64,000 bases of DNA from positions 1-64,000 of the forward strand of contig NZ_SWMS01000025.1 of NCBI RefSeq assembly GCF_005146945.1, given 5' to 3'. The position numbers and the translations under genes are program-made. The stretch's first letter is position 1. Each line of letters opens with the position of its first letter. The notes under the pieces are model-generated. The model was not told where the DNA came from. It did not search any database and saw only the letters and a program-made list of their open reading frames with translations. The stretch comes from Prauserella endophytica. Its GTDB lineage: Bacteria > Actinomycetota > Actinomycetes > Mycobacteriales > Pseudonocardiaceae. Positions 8,448-16,656 of the stretch are shown here, one piece after another.

Positions 8448-9026
8448 TCACAGTCCCGTCGCGCTGGGCAGCATCGCGGGGCAGCCCGACGTCCGGTGGT
8501 CCGGGCTGTACTCGAAGTGCCAGTACTCGTTCTCGTAGCGGCGGCACCAGCCCAGGGCGTGCCCGTTGCGCTCCACCCAGCCCGCGGAGGCGTGCGGCTG
8601 CACGTCCACCGCGATTCCCTTGACGTGCATGGACTTCTCCGGCGGCAGGACGTACCGGGCCGCCAGTTCCTCGGTGCCGAACCGCTGCACCGCGTCGGTG
8701 AACTCCCGCCGCTGCTGGCCCGCACTGCGCTTGCCGTCGTTCAGGCACAGCCGCACGCCGTGCTTCCCCGCCTCGGTGCGCAGCCGATGCCACGCGGCGA
8801 GAACGTCAGGGCGCAGGCCGCGTGGTTCCTCGTTCACGTATCGCTCGTCGAGTGCGCACACCGGCCCGGTCTCCGGTCCCACGACCTCGTCGAGGATCAC
8901 CGATGCCCGCCCCGGAACGCGCTCCTTCGCGAAGGCGGGCCCGCCCGTCAGGACCACGGCTGCCGCGAGCGCCAGCGCCAGGTACGCGCCGAGCACCGCG
9001 CGGTGGGTTCGGATGGCAGGGGTCAT
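8448..9026 (-). CDS. exported D-alanyl-D-alanine carboxypeptidase, VanY type (peptidase M15B)
   Basis: A 192-residue zinc carboxypeptidase that would trim the terminal D-Ala of peptidoglycan stem peptides outside the membrane. The N-terminus is a signal or anchor sequence (AVLGAYLALALAAAVVLTGG). The zinc and catalytic motifs are present: SMHVKGIAVDV gives the SxHxxGxAxD signature, and EYWHFEY gives the later Glu and His. The ATG at 9026 is preceded by GGAG at good spacing; a longer frame to 9086 lacks this. It is divergent from the LysR gene and so may be under its control. Confidence 0.9.
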   Translation of the reverse strand: MTPAIRTHRAVLGAYLALALAAAVVLTGGPAFAKERVPGRASVILDEVVGPETGPVCALDERYVNEEPRGLRPDVLAAWHRLRTEAGKHGVRLCLNDGKRSAGQQRREFTDAVQRFGTEELAARYVLPPEKSMHVKGIAVDVQPHASAGWVERNGHALGWCRRYENEYWHFEYSPDHRTSGCPAMLPSATGL

Positions 9027-9093
9027 CGGCACTCCGTTCGCCAGGATCTGCTTCGAGCCAAGCAGCGGAAGAGCTCGTATGTCCAAGAGTTAG

Positions 9094-9121
9094 ATTTGAA
9101 CGAGCTATAGCTTTTTGATAT
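9094..9121. promoter_or_regulatory. divergent AT-rich control region with AGCTATAGCT palindrome
   Basis: Between the vanY-like gene and the LysR gene lies an unusually AT-rich patch with the perfect 10-bp palindrome AGCTATAGCT (9103-9112). TGATAT at 9116-9121 could be the -10 element for the LysR gene. LysR regulators typically bind near such palindromes in the shared promoter. The assignment is inferred from position and symmetry. Confidence 0.4.
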
Positions 9122-9130
9122 TCGTTGCTG

Positions 9131-10072
9131 GTGGACCTGCTCGCGCACCTCGAGGCGTACGTCGCCGTGACGGAGGAGCGCAGCTTCTCCAGGGCCGCGG
9201 ACCTGCTCTACGTCGCACAACCCGTGCTCAGCAGGCGGATCAAGACGCTGGAGCAGCACCTCGGCGGCGAGCTGTTCGACCGGTCCCGGCGCCAGATCAC
9301 CAGCACCGACCTCGGAATCCAGCTCCTTCCGCACGCGAAGGACGTGCTCAGCCGTGTCGAGCACCTGCGCCAGGTGGCCAGCGCCGCGCTGGCCTCGGCG
9401 TCGCAGCCGGTGGGCGTGCCGCCGGACTGCGATCCGGCCGGACTCGCCCGCGTCATCAGGGCCGGGGCCGGGCGTGGGGTGACGATCAGTGTGCGGGAGC
9501 TGTCCGCCGAGGAGCGGGCGGACGGGATTGCCGCCGGTTCCCTGGCCTTCGCGTTGCTGCGGGTGCCGCCGGAGTCCGCGTCCCACCGTGTTCCGCTCGG
9601 GCTGGCCACCGCCGCTCCCACGTCGAGGCGTGCGGTTCACCTGGAGAGCCTGCGGCCCCGGCGCGGCGCGGTCGCCGAGCAGGCACCGCCGATCCTGCTC
9701 ACCGCCGAGGACGGGCTGGGGTTCGCTGCGGAGCGGTTCGACAAGGCCGCCGCCCGTGCCGGGCTCGCGGAAGGACGCGTCCGCCGGGCCGCCTCCACCG
9801 CCACCGCCGTGGCGGAAACCCTTGCGGGACACGCCATGCTGCTGTGCGCCGAACCGTTCGCGCGGCGCCACGGGCTGGCGTGGTCGCCACTGGCGGACGC
9901 GACTCTCCATCGTGGATACGAGCTCGCCAGCACGGGAAACCGCGACGTGCCCGCGTGGCTCGAACCGTTGCTCGTCGCCGCGGTGGGAGCCGGGGCCGAG
10001 CCTGCGGGGAAGGCCGTGGACCGAGACGTCGAGATTCCGGACGCCCGCGCGCGGCTGGCGGCCCGCGGATGA
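9131..10072 (+). CDS. LysR family transcriptional regulator
   Basis: A protein of about 313 residues with an N-terminal winged helix-turn-helix (MDLLAHLEAYVAVTEERSFS, then RAADLLYVAQPVLSRRIKTLE) and a C-terminal region that resembles the LysR effector domain only weakly. The GTG at 9131 gives the usual family start; a TTG two codons earlier is also possible. The stop codon overlaps the start of the downstream serine hydrolase by 4 nt (ATGA), so the two proteins are translationally coupled. Divergent to vanY, it probably controls both sides of the locus, much as AmpR-type regulators do for beta-lactamases. Confidence 0.88.
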   Translation: MDLLAHLEAYVAVTEERSFSRAADLLYVAQPVLSRRIKTLEQHLGGELFDRSRRQITSTDLGIQLLPHAKDVLSRVEHLRQVASAALASASQPVGVPPDCDPAGLARVIRAGAGRGVTISVRELSAEERADGIAAGSLAFALLRVPPESASHRVPLGLATAAPTSRRAVHLESLRPRRGAVAEQAPPILLTAEDGLGFAAERFDKAAARAGLAEGRVRRAASTATAVAETLAGHAMLLCAEPFARRHGLAWSPLADATLHRGYELASTGNRDVPAWLEPLLVAAVGAGAEPAGKAVDRDVEIPDARARLAARG

Positions 10073-10995
10073 GCTCCCGCAGGCCCGCCTTCGTCGCCAG
10101 CACCGCCGACCTGCTCCCCGTCGCCGAGTCGATCGCCGAGCACTGGCGGGAGGTCGGCGCGACCGGTCACCTGCTCGCCCGCAACCTCGACACCGGTGAG
10201 CACCTCGGCTTCGACGTGGACACCCCCGTGCCGCTCGCCTCCGTTGCCAAGGTTCCGCTGGCACTGGTGGTGCTCGACGGGATCGCGGAGGGAGACCTCG
10301 ACCCGGCGCTGGCCATCACCATCGACCCGGCTACCAAGAGCCTCGGCCCGAGCGGCGTCGCCGCGTTCCGCTACCCCGCGACGCTGGCCGTCGGGGACCT
10401 GCTGCACCTGACGCTCACCGTCAGCGACAACGCCAGCGCCGACGCGCTGTTCGATCTCGTCGGCGTGGAGCACGTCGACCGGCGGCTGCGCGACTGGGGC
10501 TGCACGGGGATCCGCATCCGGCACCGCATGCACCGCATGTACGAGTGCGCCGCGGGCGTCGCGGGCGACGACTTCGGTCTCGCACTCGAACTGGCGATCC
10601 GCGACGACGCCGCCGGGCAGCACTCGATCGAGACGCTCGATCCCGCCCACGCCAATGTCGGCAGCGCGACGGCACTCGTCGAGCTGCTGCAACGCTGCTG
10701 GCTCGACGAGGTCTCCCGCCCCGACGCCACTGCCGAGCTGCGCAGGTTGATGGCGTTGCAGGTCTTCAACCAGCGGCTCTCCAGCGACCTGCGGGCCGAC
10801 ACGGTGCGAGTGAGCGGCAAGACCGGCACCTTCCTGCACCTTCGTCACGAGATCGGCGTGGTGACCGCCGAATCGGGCGACCGCGTGGCGATCGCCGCGC
10901 TCACCCGCTCCGCGCGCCGGGCCAGCATCGCCCACGACATCGACCTCGCGATCGGAGCCGCGGCGCGGTCGGCGTTCGAGGCCCTGCGGAGCTAG
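10069..10995 (+). CDS. serine hydrolase of the class A beta-lactamase fold
   Basis: This 308-residue protein carries the three serine-penicillin-recognising motifs in order: SVAK (S58-K61), SDN (S119-N121) and KTG (K251-G253). No clear ExxLN omega-loop motif with the deacylating Glu of true class A beta-lactamases is visible between SDN and KTG, so efficient beta-lactam hydrolysis is doubtful. No signal peptide is evident, which also argues against a periplasmic beta-lactamase. It could be a cytoplasmic amidase or esterase of the same fold. It is coupled by ATGA to the LysR gene, and its stop overlaps the converging Uma2 gene by 3 nt. Confidence 0.8.
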   Translation: MSSRRPAFVASTADLLPVAESIAEHWREVGATGHLLARNLDTGEHLGFDVDTPVPLASVAKVPLALVVLDGIAEGDLDPALAITIDPATKSLGPSGVAAFRYPATLAVGDLLHLTLTVSDNASADALFDLVGVEHVDRRLRDWGCTGIRIRHRMHRMYECAAGVAGDDFGLALELAIRDDAAGQHSIETLDPAHANVGSATALVELLQRCWLDEVSRPDATAELRRLMALQVFNQRLSSDLRADTVRVSGKTGTFLHLRHEIGVVTAESGDRVAIAALTRSARRASIAHDIDLAIGAAARSAFEALRS

Positions 10996-11546
10996 TACTC
11001 GGAGACGAGGTCGGCCGGGCTGAGGGTGACGGGAAAGGGTTCGGTCACGGCGACGGCCTGGTCGCGCTCGGCCTTCTCCAGCGTGACGTAGGCGCCGTCG
11101 CGCAGGGCGAGGCACAGCACGCTCGGCACGTACGGGTCGACGAGCCAGTAGTTCGGGCAGCCGGAACCCGCGAGGCGGGCGCGCTTGAGTTCGGTGTCGA
11201 TCAGCCTGCTCGACGGCGAGATCACCTCGACCGCCAGCACCGGAACCCCCACCAGCGCGCGTTCGGTGTAGTCGCGGCGGCGACCCACCACGACGTCCGG
11301 AATGAGCACCGTGTCGTCGGCCAGCACCACGTCCACCGGTGCCGGCAGCGCCTCGCAGTCCCGGGGGCAGTTCACGCTCACTGCGGCGAGCACGCGAGCC
11401 ACGACGCGCTGATGGAGAGGGCGAGGCGATGGGCTCATCAAGAGCACCCCGTCCACCAACTCGTAGCGGTGTCCTTCATCCGCGATCGACTCCAGATCCC
11501 TACGCGTCAATGGCTCGCGATGTCCGAAAACCGGGACCGATGCCAT
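10992..11546 (-). CDS. Uma2 family endonuclease-like protein (DUF820)
   Basis: The 184-residue protein shows the PD-(D/E)xK-like pattern of the Uma2/DUF820 family: YELVDGVLLMSPSP near the N-terminus, IPDVVV, then VLAVEVISPSS and K at the next conserved position, ending with YWLVDP. Members are restriction-endonuclease-like and are very abundant in cyanobacteria and actinomycetes, but their biological role is not established. It stands alone and converges with the upstream serine hydrolase, overlapping its stop codon. Confidence 0.85.
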   Translation of the reverse strand: MASVPVFGHREPLTRRDLESIADEGHRYELVDGVLLMSPSPRPLHQRVVARVLAAVSVNCPRDCEALPAPVDVVLADDTVLIPDVVVGRRRDYTERALVGVPVLAVEVISPSSRLIDTELKRARLAGSGCPNYWLVDPYVPSVLCLALRDGAYVTLEKAERDQAVAVTEPFPVTLSPADLVSEY

Positions 11547-11914
11547 GTTCTCCCCAAAATCGCGTAGCTTCCGAACGCGGACTGCAACAGCTTAGAGGCT
11601 CGATGTTGCGAACCGCTGTGGTCTCGGGTGCCCGTGAACACCAACGGAGCAGCGAACCGCGCGGTTGCTCGCCCCGCGTCACCACCCCGAGTGACCAGGG
11701 GTTTCGCGTTGGTTACCCGGGAACGACTTTCTGTCGTGCGCTGCGCCGAACGCGTATTGATGGCGAATTGGGCGAATCGTCGACGGGGGTACTCTCGGCC
11801 GCAATCTCTTGCCGTGCTCCTGGCAACCTTCCTGGCGATGCCGCCTGAGCGTTCGGCGACCGTCCGGCCCTGCCACACTGGGCCGGACCCCGGCCACCGA
11901 CCAAGAGGACCCCG
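11547..11914. other. intergenic region between divergent genes, nothing recognised
   Basis: A 368-base divergent interval ahead of the Uma2 and YdcF genes. It is somewhat less GC-rich around 11700-11800 and should hold both promoters. No palindrome, repeat or RNA structure was convincing. Open frames here have no ribosome sites or recognisable content. Confidence 0.5.
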
Positions 11915-12574
11915 ATGTCGACGCCGATGCTCCCGGACTCGCTCCGGGCCGATGTGCGGACGTTGTGGGACTATCACGACCTGGGCCACGAGCTGCGCCC
12001 CTCGGACGTGGGCATCGGGCTGGGCAGCCACGACCTCGGCGTCGCCACCCACACCGCGCGGCTGTTCCACCAGGGCATGTTCCCGCTGCTGGTGTTCACC
12101 GGGGCCAACGCGCCGACCACGATCGACCGGTTCCCGCGCGGCGAGGCCGTGCACTACCGCGAGCACGCGCTCGAGCTCGGCGTGCCCGACGACGTGATCC
12201 TCGTGGAGCCCGCCGCCCGCAACACCGGCGACAACATCGACCTCAGCAGGCGCCTGCTCGCCGACGAGGGCATCGAGGTCTCCTCCGTGCTGCTCGTGTG
12301 CAAGCCCTACCAGCAGCGCCGCGCGTACGCGACGGCGAGGAAGCGCTGGCCCGGAGTGGAGGTGCGGTGCGCGTCCCGGCCGCTGTCACTCGACGAGTAC
12401 ATCGAGAGCATCGGCGACGCCGACCGCGTGATCGACATGCTGGTCGGCGACACCCAGCGCATCACCGAGTACGCCCGGCGCGGCTTCGCCATCGCCCAGG
12501 ACGTGCCCCCGACCGTGTCGCGCGCGTGCGCCCGGCTGGTGGACGCCGGCTTCACCAGCCGCCTCGTGCGCTGA
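11915..12574 (+). CDS. YdcF family protein (DUF218)
   Basis: A 219-residue protein of the ElyC/SanA/YdcF family. The core VGIGLGSHDLGVATHTARLF and LVFTGANA matches the Rossmann-like DUF218 domain, followed by the acid-rich AARNTGDNIDLSRRLL. No signal peptide or membrane segment is present, so this is the soluble YdcF type; E. coli YdcF has been reported to bind S-adenosylmethionine. An AAGAGGA ribosome site precedes the ATG. The biological role is unknown. Confidence 0.85.
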   Translation: MSTPMLPDSLRADVRTLWDYHDLGHELRPSDVGIGLGSHDLGVATHTARLFHQGMFPLLVFTGANAPTTIDRFPRGEAVHYREHALELGVPDDVILVEPAARNTGDNIDLSRRLLADEGIEVSSVLLVCKPYQQRRAYATARKRWPGVEVRCASRPLSLDEYIESIGDADRVIDMLVGDTQRITEYARRGFAIAQDVPPTVSRACARLVDAGFTSRLVR

Positions 12575-12641
12575 AGGTTTGCCCACGCCGCGCGCTGGTA
12601 AGCCCCGGAACGGCAGACGCCGGTTCGGAAGGGAGCGCGAC

Positions 12642-12809
12642 GTGCCGGAGGAGAAGAGGGGACCGGACGAGAGCAAGCTCGCGGAGTCGCAGCGGCTGAT
12701 CGACGAGGCCAAGGCCGCCGCGAGGGACGACGAGAAGCTGATCGAGCGGCAGGCCGCCAGGGACATCGTGCCCTCCGACGACGAGGAGAGCGGCCACACG
12801 CCGGCCTGA
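12642..12809 (+). CDS. small hydrophilic protein, 55 residues
   Basis: Starts at GTG 12642 with a GGGAG ribosome site at 12630-12634. The sequence (MPEEKRGPDESKLAESQRLI, then many Glu, Asp, Arg and Lys) is charged and probably helical in the middle (residues 10-45), with no recognisable domain. It lies 67 bases after the YdcF gene on the same strand. A longer in-frame reading to 12579 exists but lacks a ribosome site and adds Arg-rich non-coding-looking sequence. Confidence 0.5.
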   Translation: MPEEKRGPDESKLAESQRLIDEAKAAARDDEKLIERQAARDIVPSDDEESGHTPA

Positions 12810-12820
12810 GCATCAGCCCC

Positions 12821-13675
12821 TCAGCGGGGCAGCCGCCAGCGCTGCGCGGGCGGCGGTTCGAGCACGTCCGCGAGCTCGGTCTGGAACGCCCTCGCGATGT
12901 CCTCCACCTCCCACGTCTCGCGGCGCAGCACCGGTTCCTTCACTGCGGGCTGGCGCACGAGGTGCAGCGCGTCGCCCGTGGAGCGCACGACCTGGCCCGT
13001 GATGCCAGCGGACAGGTCGCTCAGCAGGTACGTCACGAGCGGCGCGACCCGCTCCGGGGTGTGGTCGCGGCTGAGCCGTTCGCGCTCCACGGCGTCGGCC
13101 TCCACCATCCGCGTCCACGCCAGCGGGCTCACCGCGTTGACCCGGATGCCCTCGGCGGAGAGGTCGGTCGCCCATGAGTAGGTGGCCGCGGCCGTGGCGC
13201 CCTTCGACGCCGAGTAGGCCGCCCCGTTGCTCTTGCCAAGCATCGAGCCCGACACGATGTTGACGATCACGCCGTGACCCTGCCGCCGCATCACCGGGAT
13301 CGCGGCCATGCCGCAGTACAGCGGGCCGAGCACGTTCACCTCGACCAGCGCCCGCACCCGGTCAGGGTCGTCGGCCCACGGTGGCACCTGGTAGTTCAGG
13401 CCCGCGTTGTTCACCAGGCCGTCGAGTGCGCCGAACCGTTCCACGCATGCCTCGACGATCGCGCGCGCCCCGGCGTAGTGGGCGACCGAGTCGCCGTTGG
13501 ACAGTGCCAGCCCGCCCGATGCGACGATGGCGGCCGCGACCTTCTCGGCCAGCTCACCGTCCACATCGTTCACCACGACGGCCGCGCCGTGGCCTGCCGC
13601 GTGCATCGCGTAGGCCCGGCCCAGCCCGCGCCCGGCGCCGGTGATCACCACCGCCTTGCCTTCGAGGACGCCCAT
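12821..13675 (-). CDS. SDR family NAD(P)-dependent oxidoreductase
   Basis: A classical short-chain dehydrogenase of 284 residues. The nucleotide-binding motif TGAGRGLG is near residue 12, NNAG follows at mid-domain, the catalytic Ser lies in NIVSGSM and the catalytic pair is YSASK. The C-terminus extends about 35 residues beyond the usual core and ends PPPAQRWRLPR. The substrate cannot be deduced. It is followed on the same strand, upstream in transcription, by the serine hydrolase and the flavoprotein, so it may belong to the minus-strand part of the aromatic catabolic region. Confidence 0.9.
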   Translation of the reverse strand: MGVLEGKAVVITGAGRGLGRAYAMHAAGHGAAVVVNDVDGELAEKVAAAIVASGGLALSNGDSVAHYAGARAIVEACVERFGALDGLVNNAGLNYQVPPWADDPDRVRALVEVNVLGPLYCGMAAIPVMRRQGHGVIVNIVSGSMLGKSNGAAYSASKGATAAATYSWATDLSAEGIRVNAVSPLAWTRMVEADAVERERLSRDHTPERVAPLVTYLLSDLSAGITGQVVRSTGDALHLVRQPAVKEPVLRRETWEVEDIARAFQTELADVLEPPPAQRWRLPR

Positions 13676-13702
13676 CGCTACATGTTGAGCACCCGCGGGG
13701 TT

Positions 13703-14947
13703 TCAGTCCAACTGGCCGAGCACCAGGGCGCCGATGTCCCGGCCGAGCCGCACGGGGCTGTGCCCGCCGCTCTCGCGATTGGACAGAACCGCCACCACGA
13801 CGTCGTCGTCCGGATAGATCCGCAGGTAGGTGCGGCTTCCGGGCCACGCGCCGTCCTTGTCGGCGAACCGGTGGCCTCCCTCGGTTCCGGTGGTCCAGCC
13901 GTAGGCGTAGGTGCTCAGCCGATCCGGCGGGGAGAGCATCCGATCGAGTGCCGCCGCGCCGACGACGTCACCGTCCACGATGCGCTGTCCGAACCGGGCC
14001 ATGTCGAGCACCGATCCCTCCAGTCCGCCGCCGAGCACCTTGTACGTCGAGTCGGCGGGCCGCAGCTCCCGGTTGTCGCCCGTGTACAGGGTCATCCGAC
14101 GGACAGAGGTGTCGGAGAGGTCGATGGGCCGGACGCTCGGCAGCCGGTACCCGCGCGTGACCCACCTGTCCACAATGGCCCCGATCGGTTCGCCGAGGTG
14201 GGCCTCCAGCACGGCGCCGAGCACGGCGTAGCTGTGTGTGCTGTAGTGCCAGCGCTCACCGGGCTCGCACACCAGCGGGCTGTCGGCGAACTCGGCGACG
14301 GCCGCGCCGGCCGTCTCGTACGGCGGCTCGTCGAACGTGGCCGCGGGGATGTGCGCGTAGTGGCCCACGCAGCCGCGCAGGTTCAGCAGTTGGCCGACGG
14401 TGTGCGTGTGGTGGGCGGGCAGCCCGGGCAGGTGTTCGCGCGTCCTGTCGGTCAGGCCGAGCGCGCCCCGGCTCGCCTCGGCGACGTCGAAGGTCAGCGC
14501 ACCCGCGATCGCCTTGCTCACGGAGTTGTACGGGCCGACGATCGTGCCGTCCATCCACACGTCGTCGTTCACGTCCGCGTGTCCGAACCCGCGCAGGTAC
14601 CGCAGCCGGCCGTCCTCGATCACGGCGACGGCGATGCCGGGCACGCCGGTGGTGGCGAGCTCGTGGGAGATGCGCGCGTCGACCTGCTCGCGCAGCGGCC
14701 AGTCCCTGCGCTCGCCCCGCACCTGCCAGGTGGCGGTGTAGCGCGTGCCCCGCGGCGTCTCGCGGCTCTCGACGCGCACCAGGCGATAGCCCTCGTCCTG
14801 GTGCCGGTGGGTCCAGTTGGCGAACGCGCGGGCGGTGAGGTCGTGGTGGGTTACCAGCCCGTCGGCGGCGAACCCTGGCGTGGCGCCGCCGAGCAGCAGC
14901 GCCACGAGCGATGCACAGAGGAGCGAACGGAGGGGTCTTCGTCTCAT
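13703..14947 (-). CDS. secreted serine hydrolase, beta-lactamase class C / D-Ala-D-Ala carboxypeptidase family (S12)
   Basis: A 414-residue exported protein with a clear Sec signal peptide (RRRPLRSLLCASLVALLLGG, cleavage probably after GFAA). The nucleophile motif SVSK and the second-motif YST, where Asn is usual, place it in the S12 / beta-lactamase family, which includes esterases and D-aminopeptidases. The third motif region reads FADKDGAWPG. It may act on the cell wall or on ester substrates. Genes on both sides run in the same direction with short gaps. Confidence 0.85.
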   Translation of the reverse strand: MRRRPLRSLLCASLVALLLGGATPGFAADGLVTHHDLTARAFANWTHRHQDEGYRLVRVESRETPRGTRYTATWQVRGERRDWPLREQVDARISHELATTGVPGIAVAVIEDGRLRYLRGFGHADVNDDVWMDGTIVGPYNSVSKAIAGALTFDVAEASRGALGLTDRTREHLPGLPAHHTHTVGQLLNLRGCVGHYAHIPAATFDEPPYETAGAAVAEFADSPLVCEPGERWHYSTHSYAVLGAVLEAHLGEPIGAIVDRWVTRGYRLPSVRPIDLSDTSVRRMTLYTGDNRELRPADSTYKVLGGGLEGSVLDMARFGQRIVDGDVVGAAALDRMLSPPDRLSTYAYGWTTGTEGGHRFADKDGAWPGSRTYLRIYPDDDVVVAVLSNRESGGHSPVRLGRDIGALVLGQLD

Positions 14948-14966
14948 TCGGACGGTTGTACCAGCA

Positions 14967-16457
14967 TCACGCTCCGGGCGAACGCCGAGCGGCGTTGAGC
15001 GTTTCGTGCAGGCGCAGCCAGGTCTCGCTCACGGTCGGGTAGCTGGGCACGGCATGCCAGAGCGCCGACAGGGGCACCTTGCCGACGATCGCGACCGTCG
15101 CCGAGTGCACCAGCTCCGCGATGCCCGGCCCCACGAACGTGGCTCCGACGATCGTGTCCGTGGCGCGGTCGAGTACCAGCTTGGCGCGGCCCGCATAGTC
15201 CTCGCGCTGCACGTATGTGCCCGCGAGAGCGGCCATGTCGTACTCCACCGTCTCCACGTCGACGCCGGCTTCGTGGGCCTGCCGTTCGGTGAGCCCGGCC
15301 GAGCCAACCTCCGGGTTGGTGAAGGTGACCTGTGGTGTCGCGGCGTGGCCCGTCGCGGTGCTCAGGTCGTCGTCGGGCTCCTTGCCGTCCGCGCGGGCGG
15401 CGATCACCTCGCCTGCGATGCGCGCCTGATATTTGCCCATGTGGGTGAGCAACGCCTTGCCGCAGACGTCGCCGATCGCGTAGAGCCACTGCCCGTCGAC
15501 TCCGGTCACCTGCTGCCGGTCGTCCACGGCCAGGTAGCCGCCCGCGCTCAGACCCACGGCGTCGAGGCCGATGTCGCTGGTGTTCGGGGCGCGGCCCGCA
15601 GCCACCACGATCTCGTCGGCGACGAGCACGGTGCCGTCGTCGAGGGTCACCCGCACCTCGCCGCCGTGCGTGAGGCCGACGCCCGTGTCGCGGGCGTCCG
15701 GGCGCTCGACTGAGGTGACCTGCCCGTTCGGGTGGAGGCGCACCCCGTCGGCCCGAAGCTTGTCGGCCACCAGCTCACCGGCGAACGGCTCCTGTCGCGG
15801 CAGCAGCCGCTCGCCCCGGTAGACGACGCTCAGCTCGGCGACGCCAAGCCCGCGCAGCCACGTGGCCGCCTCGCACGCCACCACCCCGCCGCCGACGATC
15901 ACGACGCGACGGGGCACCTCGTGCAGGTTCGTGACATCGCGGGACGTCCATGGCAGCGCGTCCCGCAGGCCGGGGGTGTCCGGGATCGCCGCGGAGGAAC
16001 CGGTGTCGATCACCACGGCGTGCCGGGCGGTGAGGTCCTTGGTGGTTCCGTCCTCGCCGGTGACGGTGATCGTCCGTTCGCCGGTGAGCCGCCCGTAGCC
16101 GCGCACGACGTCGATCCCGGCGCCGAGGGCCCAGTCGATCTGGGAGGTGTCGTCGAGGTCGTGCACGATCGCGTCGCGCCTGGCCAGCACCTCGCTGATG
16201 TCGAGAGGTGCCTCGGCGAGCTTTGCGGTGCCGGGCAGATGCAGGGCCGCGTCACGCAGTTCGACGGGCCGCAGCAGACCCTTGCTCGGCATGCACGCCC
16301 AGTATGAGCACTCGCCGCCGAGCAGGGCGGCCTCCACCAGCACGGCGCTCAGGCCGGAGAACTGCGTCGCGTACTGGGCGGCGTTCTCCCCGGCGGCCGC
16401 GCCGCCGAGAACGATGACGTCCCACTCCGTGCGATCGGGGTCCACCGATGCGGCCAT
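14967..16457 (-). CDS. dihydrolipoamide-dehydrogenase-like FAD-dependent disulfide oxidoreductase
   Basis: A 496-residue flavoprotein with a FAD-binding motif (IVLGGAAAGENAA), a redox-active disulfide CSYWAC in GGECSYWACMPSK, a second dinucleotide fold (VVIVGGGVVACEAA) and a C-terminal dimer domain. In dihydrolipoamide dehydrogenases the C-terminal motif is HPTxxE with a catalytic His; here it reads YPTVSE, so the His is Tyr. This suggests a mercuric-reductase-like or other disulfide reductase rather than a normal E3. GAGGAG precedes ATG 16457; the frame continues upstream only through an intergenic repeat. Confidence 0.85.
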   Translation of the reverse strand: MAASVDPDRTEWDVIVLGGAAAGENAAQYATQFSGLSAVLVEAALLGGECSYWACMPSKGLLRPVELRDAALHLPGTAKLAEAPLDISEVLARRDAIVHDLDDTSQIDWALGAGIDVVRGYGRLTGERTITVTGEDGTTKDLTARHAVVIDTGSSAAIPDTPGLRDALPWTSRDVTNLHEVPRRVVIVGGGVVACEAATWLRGLGVAELSVVYRGERLLPRQEPFAGELVADKLRADGVRLHPNGQVTSVERPDARDTGVGLTHGGEVRVTLDDGTVLVADEIVVAAGRAPNTSDIGLDAVGLSAGGYLAVDDRQQVTGVDGQWLYAIGDVCGKALLTHMGKYQARIAGEVIAARADGKEPDDDLSTATGHAATPQVTFTNPEVGSAGLTERQAHEAGVDVETVEYDMAALAGTYVQREDYAGRAKLVLDRATDTIVGATFVGPGIAELVHSATVAIVGKVPLSALWHAVPSYPTVSETWLRLHETLNAARRSPGA

Positions 16458-16521
16458 CCGGGTCTCCTCGGGTCCAGTAGGAAGCTCCGGACGCCAGCGA
16501 ACCACAAGGTGCCCTCCAACC

Positions 16522-16629
16522 GCAGTGAAGGCCACCTTGCCTGCGCCCGCCCGTCTCCCACCACCACCCAACCGGAGGCGCTCCGCGCCGCTGCGTTTGA
16601 TTCCACGCAGTGAAGGTGGCCTTCACTGC
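16522..16629. repeat. GCAGTGAAG palindromic repeat, long form (copy 1)
   Basis: Two 23-bp elements in inverted orientation (16522-16544 and 16607-16629), each with 9-bp arms GCAGTGAAG / CTTCACTGC around a 5-bp core, enclose a 62-bp spacer. The left element has two changes (TTGCCTGC). The spacer is about 80% identical to that of the copy at 40882. It lies just 3' of the minus-strand hydrolase gene, in the position expected for a terminator. Confidence 0.85.
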
Positions 16630-16656
16630 AGAAGGGGTGCCTGGTACTGCGGGTGC

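Noticed and set aside
7594-8538. A plus-strand frame through the membrane and VanY genes
   Set aside because: It is antisense to two well-supported genes and contains no domain.
10069-10995. A true class A beta-lactamase
   Set aside because: The SxxK, SDN and KTG motifs are present, but no ExxLN-type Glu and no signal peptide can be seen, so only the fold-level call is kept.
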